Notes: a model not told the origin generated them from the letters alone. Shown: positions 1 to 8,341, counted from the first letter of the stretch. The stretch is 64,000 nt of DNA from Streptosporangium canum (GCF_900113865.1 NZ_FOQY01000007.1:124001-188000); one strand, 5' to 3'. Translations and numbers: made by a program.

Positions 1-326
1 AGCTCCGTCACGCCGGGCGCCTGCCGTCGCTGCGGACCACCCGGACCCTGGAGACGCTGCGCGCGGCGGTCGCCGAGGGCCTGCTGACAGCCGCCGACGA
101 GGCCTCGCTCACCCAGGCCTGGCGGTTCGCCTCGCGCGTCCGCGACGCCATCGTCCTGGTCCGGGGGCGCGCCGCCGACTCCATCCCGGTGGATCTGCGC
201 GAGCGCGCGCTCATCTCCCGCGCCATGGGCTACCCGCAGGACGCCAGCGAGGATCTCGTGGACGACTACCGCCGCGTCACCCGCCGGGCCCGCCGGGTCA
301 TGGAGCGCGTCTTCTACGAAGACTGA
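1..326 (+). CDS. glnE: GlnE C-terminus (partial): glutamine synthetase adenylyltransferase/deadenylase
   Basis: Only the last ~107 residues lie in the window; the reading frame is open from base 3 to the TGA at 324-326. The peptide contains RHAGRLPSLRTTRTLETL, then AWRFASRVRDAIVLVRG and the ending RRARRVMERVFYED. This is the helical C-terminal adenylylation domain of the bifunctional GlnE, which adds or removes AMP on a tyrosine of GlnA. Its substrate glnA1 is encoded 5 kb downstream on the other strand, an arrangement typical of actinobacteria. The start and both nucleotidyltransferase domains are outside the window. Confidence 0.88.
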   Translation, partial: LRHAGRLPSLRTTRTLETLRAAVAEGLLTAADEASLTQAWRFASRVRDAIVLVRGRAADSIPVDLRERALISRAMGYPQDASEDLVDDYRRVTRRARRVMERVFYED

Positions 327-393
327 CCCGTTTTCCGCTGATCGCATTGCGCCGGGAGTGGCGGGCGTGTATCAACGGTGCGGGTGATCCATT

Positions 394-1473
394 TTGATAT
401 CCGTTTACATTGACCTGGCCATCGGCCTGGTGCTGGCCTTCCTGCTCCTGTCGCTCATGGTGAGCGGGATCAACGAGGCATTCGTCCGGCTGTTCGGGAT
501 CCGCAGCAAGTTCCTGTGGGCCTACCTCCGCGACACCATGGACGGCGGTCCGCGGGAGGGCGCGTCCTGGATCCCGGCGAAGGTGGCCGACGTCTTCGCC
601 AAGCTGCCCTTCTCCAAGGACGACCCGCGGCCCAGGCACGAGCCGGAGCCCGCGCCGCCGGTGGTCGAGCCGGTCCCGGTGGATCCCACCGCGGTGCTCG
701 CCGCCGAGACGCCCGCGCCGCCGGTCGACATGACCGGGCGGCTGTACGGACGGCTCCAGGAGATCGACCGTCCCACGGGGGCGCGGACCAGCATCTCCGA
801 CATCCCGCCCGAGCGGTTCTCCGGTGCGGTGATGGAGCTGGTCTCCGCCGAGGAGGGCGGGGTCGAGGGCCTGCTCGCCAAGCTGGAGGCCATCGGCAGC
901 CCGCTGGCCGGGCACCTGCGGGGCGTCTGGGAGGGGGCGCAGCGGGACCTGGGAAAGTTCCGCAAGGGCGTGGAGACCTGGTTCGACGGGGAGATGCAGC
1001 GGCTGTCCACGCTGTACCGCCGCTACGTCAAGTGGGTGGTGTTCGTGCTCGGCCTGCTGCTGACGTTGCTGTTCAGCATGGACGCGCTGGAGTACGGCAA
1101 GACCCTGCTGCGGGACAACGCCTACCGGGCCGGGGTGGCGGCCATCGCGAGCGGCGGCCAGGACGGTCTGGGCGCGCTGCGGGACAAGTGCGCCGTGGAG
1201 GGCGCCGCCGAGCCGTACGCCTGCGTGACCGAGTCCTTCAGCTCCCCGGCCCTGGTCAAGATCTTCGACCATGCCGTCGTGAGCGTGACGATCCCCCCTG
1301 ACGGTTCGGAGGACCCGTCCTTCAACTGGAACGGCGCCGTCTGGTGGGAGCGCCTGATCACCCCGGGACACTGGCCCGGTTACCTGATCAGCGTGGTCGC
1401 GCTGCTGTTCGGCGCCTCCTTCTGGTGGGACGTCCTGCGCCGGCTGACCGGCATCCGGGGCCGGCGCCCGTAG
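394..1473 (+). CDS. conserved membrane protein of unknown function
   Basis: 359 aa from a TTG start; no in-frame ATG or GTG lies close upstream. Residues ~5-25 form one hydrophobic helix (AIGLVLAFLLLSLMVSGINE), followed by an amphipathic segment. A Pro/Glu/Val-rich linker spans ~75-120. A second helix lies at ~209-230 (VVFVLGLLLTLLFSMDAL) and a third near the C-terminus (~328-348). The N-terminal helix followed by a KFLWAYLRD-like stretch occurs in a widespread uncharacterised membrane family; this is recognised by eye only. It lies just downstream of glnE on the same strand and faces the oxidoreductase gene across a shared terminator. No enzymatic motif is visible. Confidence 0.75.
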   Translation: MISVYIDLAIGLVLAFLLLSLMVSGINEAFVRLFGIRSKFLWAYLRDTMDGGPREGASWIPAKVADVFAKLPFSKDDPRPRHEPEPAPPVVEPVPVDPTAVLAAETPAPPVDMTGRLYGRLQEIDRPTGARTSISDIPPERFSGAVMELVSAEEGGVEGLLAKLEAIGSPLAGHLRGVWEGAQRDLGKFRKGVETWFDGEMQRLSTLYRRYVKWVVFVLGLLLTLLFSMDALEYGKTLLRDNAYRAGVAAIASGGQDGLGALRDKCAVEGAAEPYACVTESFSSPALVKIFDHAVVSVTIPPDGSEDPSFNWNGAVWWERLITPGHWPGYLISVVALLFGASFWWDVLRRLTGIRGRRP

Positions 1474-1482
1474 TCTTTCCGG

Positions 1483-1523
1483 GGCCTCCCCGCCGGCGCT
1501 GAAACCCTCCGGCGAGGGAGGCC
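1483..1523. terminator. hairpin between two convergent genes
   Basis: Arms 1483-1496 and 1509-1523 pair (GGCCTCCC/GGGAGGCC plus CGCCGG/CCGGCG, with one bulged base), and T residues follow on the plus strand. It sits in the 80-bp gap between the membrane protein gene and the convergent oxidoreductase gene, so it could stop transcription from both sides. Confidence 0.65.
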
Positions 1524-1553
1524 TTTCTCACGCCCGGCTCCGGGCGGGGGCCT

Positions 1554-2390
1554 CTAGCGCAGCTCCGCCAGGACCAGGTCGACCTGGGGGAGGGGGTCCG
1601 GCCCGAACGGGCGGAGCACCACCGTGTCGGCCCCCGCCTCCCACAGCGACCTGACCTGGTCGGCGGCGACCTCGGGGGAGCCCACCGCCATCACGACCTC
1701 GTCCGGATCGACGCGCAGGAACTCCGCGGAACCGGCCGCCAGGCGCGCACCCACCGCGGGGTCGCCGCCGACGTACAGATGGGTGAACACCACCAGTTCG
1801 TGACCGTCTCCCCCGACCGCCTCGCGTGCCTCCCCGATCCGGGCCGGGCCGACCCCCTCGGGCAGGATCGTGCCCTGGGCCACCCGCCCGGACAGCTCCA
1901 GCGAGCGGGGCCGTACGACCCCGGCGAGAACCGGCGGCGCGGTCGCGGGCGGGTGCACCAGGCTCACCCCGTCGATCCGTACGGCCCGGCCCTGGAGGGT
2001 GACCGTCTCGCCGCGCAGCAGGGCGCGCACGGCCACGACGGTCTCCTCCAGCAGGGCCAGCGGCGAGGGGGCGAGCGCGCCCACCTGCCGCATCCAGTCC
2101 TGGACGCCGTGGCCGATCCCGGCCGCGAGACGGCGCGGGTGCATGCGGGCCAGGTTGCCGAGCTCCATGGCCAGCAGAGCCGGATTGCGCAGCGGCGCCG
2201 GAGTGATCCCGATGCCCACGCGGAGCCGCTCGGTGACGGCGAGCGCGGTGGCCGCCGACGAGATCGACCCGGTCCAGCCCAGGTCCTCCACCACCCACAC
2301 GTCGTCCACCTCGGCCGCGTCCAGGTGACGGCAGAAGGGGATGAGCGACTCCGGGGGCAGGTCGCGGTCGAACATCACGCCCAGGCGCAT
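1554..2390 (-). CDS. LLM-class (luciferase-like) flavin oxidoreductase
   Basis: 278 aa from an ATG start. The start MRLGVMFDRDLPPESL, followed by VWVVEDLGWTGSISSAATAL and RLRVGIGITPAPLRNPALLA, matches the TIM-barrel luciferase-like fold, especially the F420-dependent branch common in actinomycetes. PRRLAAGIGHGVQDWMRQ is the usual glycine-rich central stretch, and a short helical C-terminal region (GSPEVAADQVRSLWEAGADT) closes the barrel. The substrate cannot be read from sequence, and F420 rather than FMN use is inference. It begins 8 bp after the stop of the NlpC/P60 gene, so the two are probably co-transcribed, with no obvious functional link. Confidence 0.85.
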   Translation of the reverse strand: MRLGVMFDRDLPPESLIPFCRHLDAAEVDDVWVVEDLGWTGSISSAATALAVTERLRVGIGITPAPLRNPALLAMELGNLARMHPRRLAAGIGHGVQDWMRQVGALAPSPLALLEETVVAVRALLRGETVTLQGRAVRIDGVSLVHPPATAPPVLAGVVRPRSLELSGRVAQGTILPEGVGPARIGEAREAVGGDGHELVVFTHLYVGGDPAVGARLAAGSAEFLRVDPDEVVMAVGSPEVAADQVRSLWEAGADTVVLRPFGPDPLPQVDLVLAELR

Positions 2391-2397
2391 GTCTCTC

Positions 2398-3012
2398 CTA
2401 CAGGTAGCGGAAGTATCCGGCGAAGCCCTTGACCGCGGTGAGGGAGTCGATCCGTATCTCGGTGCCGGTCTTCAGCGCGTTGACCATTCTGCCCTGGCCG
2501 ACGTAGATGCCCACATGGTGGGTCTTCACCTTACGCTTGCCGATCTTGCCATAGAAGACCAGGTCGCCCGGCCGCGCCTTCGCGGCGGGTATCTCGGTGA
2601 GCCGCCTGATGTGGTCGTCGGTGTTGCCCGGTCCCAGGACGTCGCGGCCGTAGGCCAGGCGGTAGACCCATCTGGCCAGCCCGGAGCAGTCAAGGCCGCG
2701 GGTCCTGGTGGCGGGGCAGGGGAGGATCGCGCCGCTGTAGCCCTGACAGGTGCCGAGGGAGGGGCCGGGGACGTCGTCGTGGCCGCCGCCCCACGAGTAC
2801 GGGATCTCGCCGCCCGTCCACCCCGGCTGCTCCTGCCCGGCCTCGATCGCGTACGCGATGGCCGTCACCCGGTTCAAGGTGACGGGCAGGAGCGGTATCG
2901 AGCCGCTGAGGACCATGAGGGCTCCTGCGAGCACGGTCGCCGCGGCCAGCCGGCGACGTTTGGAGACCCCCGGATGCCGCCGTCCATCCCGGGAGATCCC
3001 GGTCACGTCCAC
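2398..3012 (-). CDS. NlpC/P60 family cell-wall hydrolase
   Basis: 204 aa. The N-terminus has basic residues and a hydrophobic helix (~22-42, LAAATVLAGALMVLSGSIPL), a signal anchor. The catalytic part carries TRGLDCSGLARWVYRLAYG (Cys nucleophile) and, ~60 residues on, THHVGIYVGQGRMVNA (His), preceded by ARPGDLVFYG. These are the signatures of NlpC/P60 D,L-endopeptidases that cut peptidoglycan stem peptides. GTG at 3012 or GTG at 3006 could be the start; the AGGTGA just upstream favours 3006. It is first in a two-gene run with the flavin oxidoreductase, and 82 bp downstream of the broken lipoprotein gene on the same strand. Confidence 0.88.
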   Translation of the reverse strand: MDVTGISRDGRRHPGVSKRRRLAAATVLAGALMVLSGSIPLLPVTLNRVTAIAYAIEAGQEQPGWTGGEIPYSWGGGHDDVPGPSLGTCQGYSGAILPCPATRTRGLDCSGLARWVYRLAYGRDVLGPGNTDDHIRRLTEIPAAKARPGDLVFYGKIGKRKVKTHHVGIYVGQGRMVNALKTGTEIRIDSLTAVKGFAGYFRYL

Positions 3013-3094
3013 TCACCTCGATTTATCGCCGTAAGTCAGGATCATTCTGCCTAATGTGCCGCTGTTCCGCGCTGTCCGCCTTCTCCGCCGTTTC

Positions 3095-3313
3095 TCAGTC
3101 ACAGTCGTCGATCTTGAATTTCTTTCCAGGCTTCGGTGATTTCTGCACCGTCCGGGGAGCCTGCGGCCCCTTGGAGACGGTGGCCCGCTATGGCGCCGCG
3201 GTCACCGTGCCGCCGGAGGCGGCGCACGCCCGCTCGTCGCCCGCGCCACAGGCGACGGCGGTGGAAAGGACGATGAGGACGATTCCTGTGACGCCGGTGA
3301 TACTGCGAAACAC
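3095..3313 (-). pseudogene. small lipoprotein gene interrupted by an in-frame amber codon
   Basis: A good AGGAG Shine-Dalgarno lies 6 nt before GTG at 3313. The frame encodes a short signal peptide (VTGIVLIVLSTAVAC; lipobox-like AVAC, Cys at residue 22), then GAGDERACAASGGTVTAAP, and meets TAG at 3188-3190 (codon 42). The same frame continues without another stop for 30 more codons, through a Lys/Pro-rich tail to a TGA at 3095 (ending KKFKIDDCD). Codons on both sides favour G/C in the third position, so the whole 73-codon frame looks like one gene with a nonsense mutation. As it stands it would make a 41-residue precursor. A sequencing error at 3188-3190 cannot be excluded. Confidence 0.6.
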
Positions 3314-3534
3314 GGTGTTCTCCTGACAGAGCATTCTCTTGCCCCTCATAAATATCCAGAACTGCTTGCAACGGACTGATAGCTCACTTGAGTGAGTGAT
3401 AGGCCGGGGAAGTCACGACACGCCCTTTGTTACGCATCGTGACCAATCCGCCCTAAGCTGCCGTCGCAGTGTTACTTTCGGTGACGCAATCAACCCAGTC
3501 GGTCATCTATCCGGATGGAATGGGGGCGTTGGCG

Positions 3535-4071
3535 ATGTCAAGAAAACGCGTAGGGCGGGTGGCGATGGCGGCGGGCACGCTCGTGGCCGGCGTCGCCCTG
3601 TCGATGGGGGAGACGAGCTCGGCGGCCAAGGCCGCGCCGGGAGACACGGATTCGGACGCCACCGTCGCCAACGTCGTGGTGACCGGGGCGATCACGCTGA
3701 CGAACCTCACCTCTTCGTTCACGCTCACCGGCAGTCCCGGACAGACCGTCGACACCGCCGACCCGGTGGACTTCACCGTGACGACGAACAACTTCGCCGG
3801 CTACACCGTGACGGTCTTCCCGGCGGCCGGGGAACTCCTCGGCACCGCCGGCAACCCCGAGACCATCCCGACCGGCTCGCTGCTGGTGGAGCGGATCCCC
3901 GGCGGCCCGTTCGTCCCGCTGGCCCGGGGAACCCCGGTCGAGGTGTTCCGCAAGACCGCGCCCTCGGCCGCGGACGGCGATGACTTCAGTCACGACTACC
4001 GGATCACGATCCCGTTCGTACGTCCCGACACCTACTCCGGAACGATCAACTACGTGGCCACCACCCTGTAG
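3535..4071 (+). CDS. secreted WxL-like beta-sandwich surface protein
   Basis: 178 aa from ATG 3535; a longer frame from 3469 would put 22 residues before the signal peptide and is less likely. MSRKRVGRVAMAAGTLVAG is a signal peptide, with cleavage expected near the SSAAKAAPGD region. The mature protein is acidic and Thr/Val-rich, with alternating strands (VVVTGAITLTNLTSSFTLTG; VDFTVTTNNFAGYTVTVFPA) and ends in RPDTYSGTINYVATTL. The short secreted chain with a 'Y-x-(G/A)-T-I-x-Y' end resembles WxL-type surface proteins; I see no true WxL motif, so this is a fold-level guess. The partner gene 64 bp downstream looks like a DUF916/WxL-interacting protein, which supports the idea. Confidence 0.62.
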   Translation: MSRKRVGRVAMAAGTLVAGVALSMGETSSAAKAAPGDTDSDATVANVVVTGAITLTNLTSSFTLTGSPGQTVDTADPVDFTVTTNNFAGYTVTVFPAAGELLGTAGNPETIPTGSLLVERIPGGPFVPLARGTPVEVFRKTAPSAADGDDFSHDYRITIPFVRPDTYSGTINYVATTL

Positions 4072-4135
4072 GCGACACCCGGACGACCTGCGGAGAAGAC
4101 CCCTACGCGGAGAGCGACACTGTGGAGAGTCGAAG

Positions 4136-4929
4136 GTGACCGTACGGCCGGGGCGCGGGAGCGTCGCCGTTCTCGTCGGGGCGTTCCTGCTGTGGACGGC
4201 GGGTCCGGCCGGCGCGGGATCAGCCCGTCCCGCGCCCGACCCAAGGCCCCCTATTCCGCCAGCAACTGGGTCACCGTCACCCCTGACCGTTTCCGCCTGG
4301 CGGCGGGCGGGACCCGGCAGGTGTCCGTCCGGATCAACGTGCCGTCCGATCCGGAACCGGGCGATCACCAGCTCGCCCTGGTCTTCCTGGTGCCCGCCGG
4401 GACCGGCGCGGGCAACATCCGGATCAACCGGGGGATCGGCGCTCCCGTCTACATCGCCGTTCCCGGGCCCATCGACGACTCCGCGGAGGTCATGGGCCTG
4501 CGTGCCCCGAGCTTCGCGCTCGGCGGGCCCCTGACCTTCACCACGACGGTGCGCGACACCGGAACCGTGCACCGCGACTTCCGCGGCGACGACCACCTGC
4601 GCCTGCGGGTGAACGGGGAGAGCGTCTCCTTCCCCGACTTCACCGTGAGCCGGGGCTCCACCCGTGAGATCGCCGCCACCTTCGACCCGCCCCTGATGTG
4701 CCTGTGCAGCGCCACCGTGGCCCTGCCCGGTCCCGGCGGGACGTCAACGGCCGCGACGGCGACCGTCCTGGTCTTCCCGCTCCACTGGGTGGGAGCCGCG
4801 ATCCTGGTGGCCGGCGCCCTGATCCTCCTGGTGGCGTTCGCTCGCCGGCGCTACCGGGCCCAGGTGGCCGCCGCGGCCCGCGCCATGAGCGGGATCGACG
4901 GGGACGGCGACGGCAGGCAACCGCTCTGA
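4136..4929 (+). pseudogene. DUF916/WxL-interacting-like surface protein, frame broken
   Basis: GTG 4136 with GGAGAG upstream starts a clear signal peptide (SVAVLVGAFLLWTAGPAGAG) in frame 2. From about 4249 the coding signal continues in frame 1: YSASNWVTVTPDRFRLAAGG, GTRQVSVRINVPSDPEPGDH, a second beta-rich domain, a C-terminal helix (VGAAILVAGALILLVAFARR) and a basic/acidic tail ending at 4929. Frame 2 after the junction and frame 1 before it look non-coding. Family members normally have roughly 80 extra residues between the signal peptide and the 'W-x-x-V-x-P' segment, so the junction near 4235-4250 looks like an internal deletion that also shifted the frame. An alternative is that a GTG at 4192 gives a cytoplasmic product without a signal peptide, which seems implausible for this fold. 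Confidence 0.65.
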
Positions 4930-5255
4930 GCCGCGGCGAGCCAGCCGGCCTGGTAAGCCGGCTCCCGCCGTCGGCGGCGACCTGCCGATCGCGGCCCGCA
5001 TCAAGCTCTGAGGTCCGGGAGAGTCGGCCGCCCGTCCGGCTCACGCCGCCGGGGCGCGGGAGCCGGGGAACCGGGAAGGCAGGGAAGTCGGGAAGGCTGG
5101 AGAAGCGGGGAGGCGGGGCGGCGGGGAGGCGAAAGGCCGCCGACCGTGCCCTCGGCGGAGGGACGGTCGACGGCCTTTCGCGGGATGCCCGAGTGCCTCT
5201 GGTGTGCCCCGGCGGGTCAACCGCCGGCGTTCCCGCGGGTCAGAGATTCGGCGGC
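4930..5255. other. intergenic region with G-rich tract and terminator
   Basis: No gene seen. It contains a small inverted repeat just after the DUF916-like gene (AGCCGGC 4943-4949 / GCCGGCT 4957-4963). A purine-rich tract at ~5051-5129 has at least eight runs of three or four G. The glnA terminator hairpin follows. Confidence 0.6.
5129..5181 (-). terminator. terminator of glnA
   Basis: Nineteen-base arms 5129-5147 and 5163-5181 pair with one mismatch around a 15-nt loop; the arms begin GCGAAAGGCC and end GGCCTTTCGC. It lies 75 bp beyond the glnA stop, with no long U run, as is common for actinomycete terminators. Confidence 0.75.
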
Positions 5256-6680
5256 TCAGACGTCGTAGTAGAGCTCGAACTCGTGCGGGTGGGGGCGCAG
5301 GCGGATCGGGTCGATCTCGTTCTCGCGCTTGTAGGCGATCCAGGTCTCGATCAGGTCCGGCGTGAACACGCCGCCCTCCAGCAGGTATTCGTGGTCGGCC
5401 TCAAGGGCGGCGAGCACGTCCGACAGCGAGCCCGGGACCTGCGGGATGTTGCGGGCCTCCTCCGGGGGAAGCTCGTAGAGGTCCTTGTCGACCGGCTCGA
5501 CCGGCTCGATCTTGTTGCGGATGCCGTCGATGCCCGCCATGAGCTGGGCGGCGAAGGCGAAGTACGGGTTGCAGGACGGGTCCGGCACGCGGAACTCGAT
5601 GCGCTTGGCCTTCGGGTTGGAGCCCGTGATCGGGATGCGGATGCACGCCGAGCGGTTGCGCTGGGAGTAGACCAGGTTGACCGGGGCCTCGTAGCCGGGG
5701 ACCAGGCGGTGGTAGGAGTTCACCGTCGGGTTGGTGAAGGCCAGCAGCGACGGGGCGTGCTTGAGCAGGCCGCCGATGTAGTAGCGGGCGGTGTCGGACA
5801 GGCCCGCGTAGCCGACCTCATCGTAGAAGAGGGGCTCGCCGTCCTTCCAGAGCGACTGGTGGCAGTGCATGCCGGAGCCGTTGTCGCCGAAGATCGGCTT
5901 GGGCATGAAGGTGACCGTGTGGCCGTGCGCCAGGGCCGTGCTCTTGACGATGTACTTGTACAGCATCAGGGTGTCGGCGGCCTTGAGCAGCGTGTTGAAC
6001 CGGAAGTCGATCTCGGCCTGGCCGGCCGTGCCCACCTCGTGGTGCTGCATCTCCACATCGATGCCGGCCTCGATGAGCTTGCGGACCATCTCCGAGCGCA
6101 GGTCGGTGAAGTGGTCCATCGGCGGGACCGGGAAGTAGCCGCCCTTGAAGCGCGGCTTGTAACCCAGGTTGCCGCCCTCCTGGGCCTTGCCGCTGTTCCA
6201 GGCGCCCTCGATCGAGTCGATGTGGTAATAGCTCGAATGCGCGTTGGTCTCGAACCGCACGTCGTCGAAGATGTAGAACTCGGCCTCGGGGCCGAAGAAG
6301 ACCGTGTCGGCGATGCCGGTGCCCTTGAGGTACTCCTCGGCCTTGCGGGCGACGTTGCGCGGGTCGCGGCTGTAGGCCTCGCCCGTCAGCGGGTCGTGCA
6401 CGAAGAAGTTGATGTTGAGCGTCTTGTGCTGCCGGAAGGGGTCCAGCACGGCCGTGGAAGGGTCGGGCAGCAGGAGCATGTCCGACTCGTGGATGGCCTG
6501 GAAGCCCCGGATCGACGAGCCGTCGAACATGAGGCCGTCAGTGAAGACGCTCGCTCCGAAGTTCTCCGTTGGGAACGTGAAATGGTGCGTCGTCCCCGGC
6601 AGGTCGGTGAACCTGACATCGACGAACTGCACCCCTTCGTCCTTGATGAACTTCAGGACGTCGTCGGCGGAGTTGAACAC
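5256..6680 (-). CDS. glnA: glutamine synthetase type I (GlnA1)
   Basis: 474 aa, full length for GSI-beta. It makes glutamine from glutamate, ammonia and ATP in the cytoplasm as a dodecamer. Visible signatures are the N-terminal beta-grasp ([19 protein letters not shown]), [24 protein letters not shown] (metal-binding Glu), [16 protein letters not shown]-like active-site sequence, [12 protein letters not shown], and the adenylylation loop [15 protein letters not shown] with target Tyr ~402. That Tyr is the substrate of GlnE, whose 3' end opens this window. The start is GTG at 6680 with GGGAGG five bases before it. A four-site GlnR-like operator lies 52-89 bp upstream, so nitrogen control by GlnR plus adenylylation is expected. 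Confidence 0.97.
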   Translation of the reverse strand: MFNSADDVLKFIKDEGVQFVDVRFTDLPGTTHHFTFPTENFGASVFTDGLMFDGSSIRGFQAIHESDMLLLPDPSTAVLDPFRQHKTLNINFFVHDPLTGEAYSRDPRNVARKAEEYLKGTGIADTVFFGPEAEFYIFDDVRFETNAHSSYYHIDSIEGAWNSGKAQEGGNLGYKPRFKGGYFPVPPMDHFTDLRSEMVRKLIEAGIDVEMQHHEVGTAGQAEIDFRFNTLLKAADTLMLYKYIVKSTALAHGHTVTFMPKPIFGDNGSGMHCHQSLWKDGEPLFYDEVGYAGLSDTARYYIGGLLKHAPSLLAFTNPTVNSYHRLVPGYEAPVNLVYSQRNRSACIRIPITGSNPKAKRIEFRVPDPSCNPYFAFAAQLMAGIDGIRNKIEPVEPVDKDLYELPPEEARNIPQVPGSLSDVLAALEADHEYLLEGGVFTPDLIETWIAYKRENEIDPIRLRPHPHEFELYYDV

Positions 6681-6731
6681 GCGAACCTCCCAAGGGGCAC
6701 GGGCTATCAGTGCCGAACATAGGCATGTGCC

Positions 6732-6769
6732 GTTACCGCCCCGTGTCTCGTTTGTTTCACTCGTGTTAA
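6732..6769 (-). promoter_or_regulatory. GlnR-type operator upstream of glnA
   Basis: Read on the minus strand the sites are TTAAC-n6-GAAAC-n6-GACAC-n6-GTAAC (6769 to 6732). This reproduces the actinomycete GlnR pattern of alternating gTnAC and GaAAC sites with exact 6-nt spacing, with one mismatch in three sites and a perfect GAAAC. The position just upstream of the likely glnA promoter is as in Streptomyces. GlnR itself is not in this window. Confidence 0.7.
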
Positions 6770-6973
6770 GGGAAAGTCGCCTTCACGCTAGCCCCGCGAT
6801 CCGGTGGGACTGCGGGCGAAGGGCCGTCCTTTGCCCTACTTTCACGTCCGGGCCTGCGCGGGCCCATACCCGGGGATGTCCGGATCTCACCTCCGGGCCT
6901 GCGCGGACCCCGTGTCCGGGCAGCCGGCTCGGGCGGATGCGGGAGCGGCCCCCGGGGCGGATACCGTTTAGCC

Positions 6974-7438
6974 ATGAGCAGCAGGCAGCAACCCCGATGG
7001 ACCCAGACCTGGCTTGGCGGCGTCAGGTCGGCCGGAGTCGACCTGGGCTATCCGGGAGAGCAGCTCGGTCTGCCCCAGCAGGGCAGCGGCGCGGTGGCGG
7101 GGTTCGGCCGCAGGATCGGCGCCCTCGTCGTCGACTGGCTGATCTGCACCTGGGCGATCACGCAGGGAATCCTGGGGGTGAACCCGGCCGAGCAGGGCTG
7201 GGTCCCGCTCGCGGTCCTCGCGGCGGAATACATCCTGCTGGTGGGCTTCATGGGTATGACCTTCGGCATGCGGCTGTTCGGCATCCGGGTCGCCGCGCTC
7301 GGCGGCGGACGTCCGGGCTTCGTGGCGGTGCTGGCGCGGACCCTGCTGCTGTGCCTGGCCGTACCGGCGCTCATCTGGGACCGCGACCAGCGCGGTCTGC
7401 ACGACCGGGCGGCGAACACCGTGGTCGTGCGTATGTGA
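6974..7438 (+). CDS. RDD family membrane protein
   Basis: 154 aa from ATG 6974. After ~40 polar residues comes the RDD signature region (VAGFGRRIGALVVDWLICTW), then hydrophobic helices at ~70-100 (VPLAVLAAEYILLVGFMGMT) and ~115-135 (VAVLARTLLLCLAVPALIW), and the typical ending DQRGLHDRAANTVVVRM. RDD proteins are small multi-helix membrane proteins, some of which act in ion exchange; the specific role is unknown. In related actinobacteria (recalled) this gene sits between DUF4191 and glnA, as here, divergent from glnA across 293 bp. Confidence 0.88.
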   Translation: MSSRQQPRWTQTWLGGVRSAGVDLGYPGEQLGLPQQGSGAVAGFGRRIGALVVDWLICTWAITQGILGVNPAEQGWVPLAVLAAEYILLVGFMGMTFGMRLFGIRVAALGGGRPGFVAVLARTLLLCLAVPALIWDRDQRGLHDRAANTVVVRM

Positions 7439-7543
7439 GCCAGGCGAGCCGGTAAGGGGCTCCCGGGCCCGTCCGGCCTCCGGAAGGTCCGACGGCGCCT
7501 CCGGAAGGTGGGGAGCCCGCAAGCTCGCCGCCCTCGGCCGTCC

Positions 7544-8341
7544 CTACGGCCTGACGCAGGTGAAGATCGCGGTGCCGGGCAGGTGACGGCCGCGCAGCGG
7601 GCTCCATCCGCCCCACTCGCGGTCGTGGCCGCCGGGCCACTCCGGCTCGACCAGCCCCGCCACCACCAGGCCCGACGCGACGACGTGCCCGATCCAGTCC
7701 GCCATCGTGCGATGGTGCTCGACGTAGGAGGGCCGCCCGTCGTCGTCGAGCTCCACGTACGGCGAGCGGTCGAAGTAGGACCGGTCGGCGGTCAACCCGC
7801 GGGGGCCCGGGTCGTCGGGGAAGGCCCAGCGGATCGGGTGGCTGACCGAGAAGACCAGGCGGCCGCCGGGGCGCAGCACCCGGCGCGTCTCGGTGAGAAC
7901 GGCCGCCGCGTCGGCCACGAACGGCAGCGCGCCGAAGGCCGAGCAGGCCAGGTCGAACGACTCGTCGGCGAAGGGCAGGACCTCGGCGTCGGCCTGGACC
8001 ACCGGGAGCGGCGAGTCGCCGCCGAAGTCGATCCGGCGGGAGTGCTGGAGCTGGCGGAAGGACAGGTCGAAGGCCGCCACCCGGGCCCCCTGGCCGGCCA
8101 GCCACCGCCCGCACTGTCCCGCGCCGCAGCCGATCTCCAGGACATCCTTGCCCGCGACCTCGCCCAGCAGATGGGCGTCGGCCTCGTCCAGGCCCTCCGG
8201 GCACCAGACGAAGCCCGAGTCGCGGAGGAACTCCCCGTGCTCGGCCTGGTATTCGTCCGCGGCGCCGTCCCACCAGCCGCGGTTGGCCCGCGAGGTGCCG
8301 GCCGCGTCCACCCGGCGCCGGTCGACTCCTGCGAGGTCCAT
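7544..8341 (-). CDS. class I SAM-dependent methyltransferase
   Basis: 265 aa. Its ATG at 8341 overlaps the DUF4191 stop codon (TGATG), so it is translationally coupled. Motif I is KDVLEIGCGAGQCGRWLAGQ, motif II FDLSFRQLQHSR, motif III VVQADAEVLPFADESFDLAC, and a post-I strand ETRRVLRPGGRLVFSVSHPI follows. This fits the UbiE/Methyltransf_11 type. The C-terminal half (PSYVEHHRTMADWIGHVVASG) is the part expected to bind substrate. The substrate is not identifiable. The first ~25 residues (GTSRANRGWWDGAADEYQAE) resemble actinobacterial small-molecule methyltransferases. Confidence 0.9.
   Translation of the reverse strand: MDLAGVDRRRVDAAGTSRANRGWWDGAADEYQAEHGEFLRDSGFVWCPEGLDEADAHLLGEVAGKDVLEIGCGAGQCGRWLAGQGARVAAFDLSFRQLQHSRRIDFGGDSPLPVVQADAEVLPFADESFDLACSAFGALPFVADAAAVLTETRRVLRPGGRLVFSVSHPIRWAFPDDPGPRGLTADRSYFDRSPYVELDDDGRPSYVEHHRTMADWIGHVVASGLVVAGLVEPEWPGGHDREWGGWSPLRGRHLPGTAIFTCVRP

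Noticed and set aside
4698-6722. 674-aa open frame antisense to glnA
   Set aside because: The glnA motifs are unambiguous on the other strand; the antisense frame is a GC artefact.
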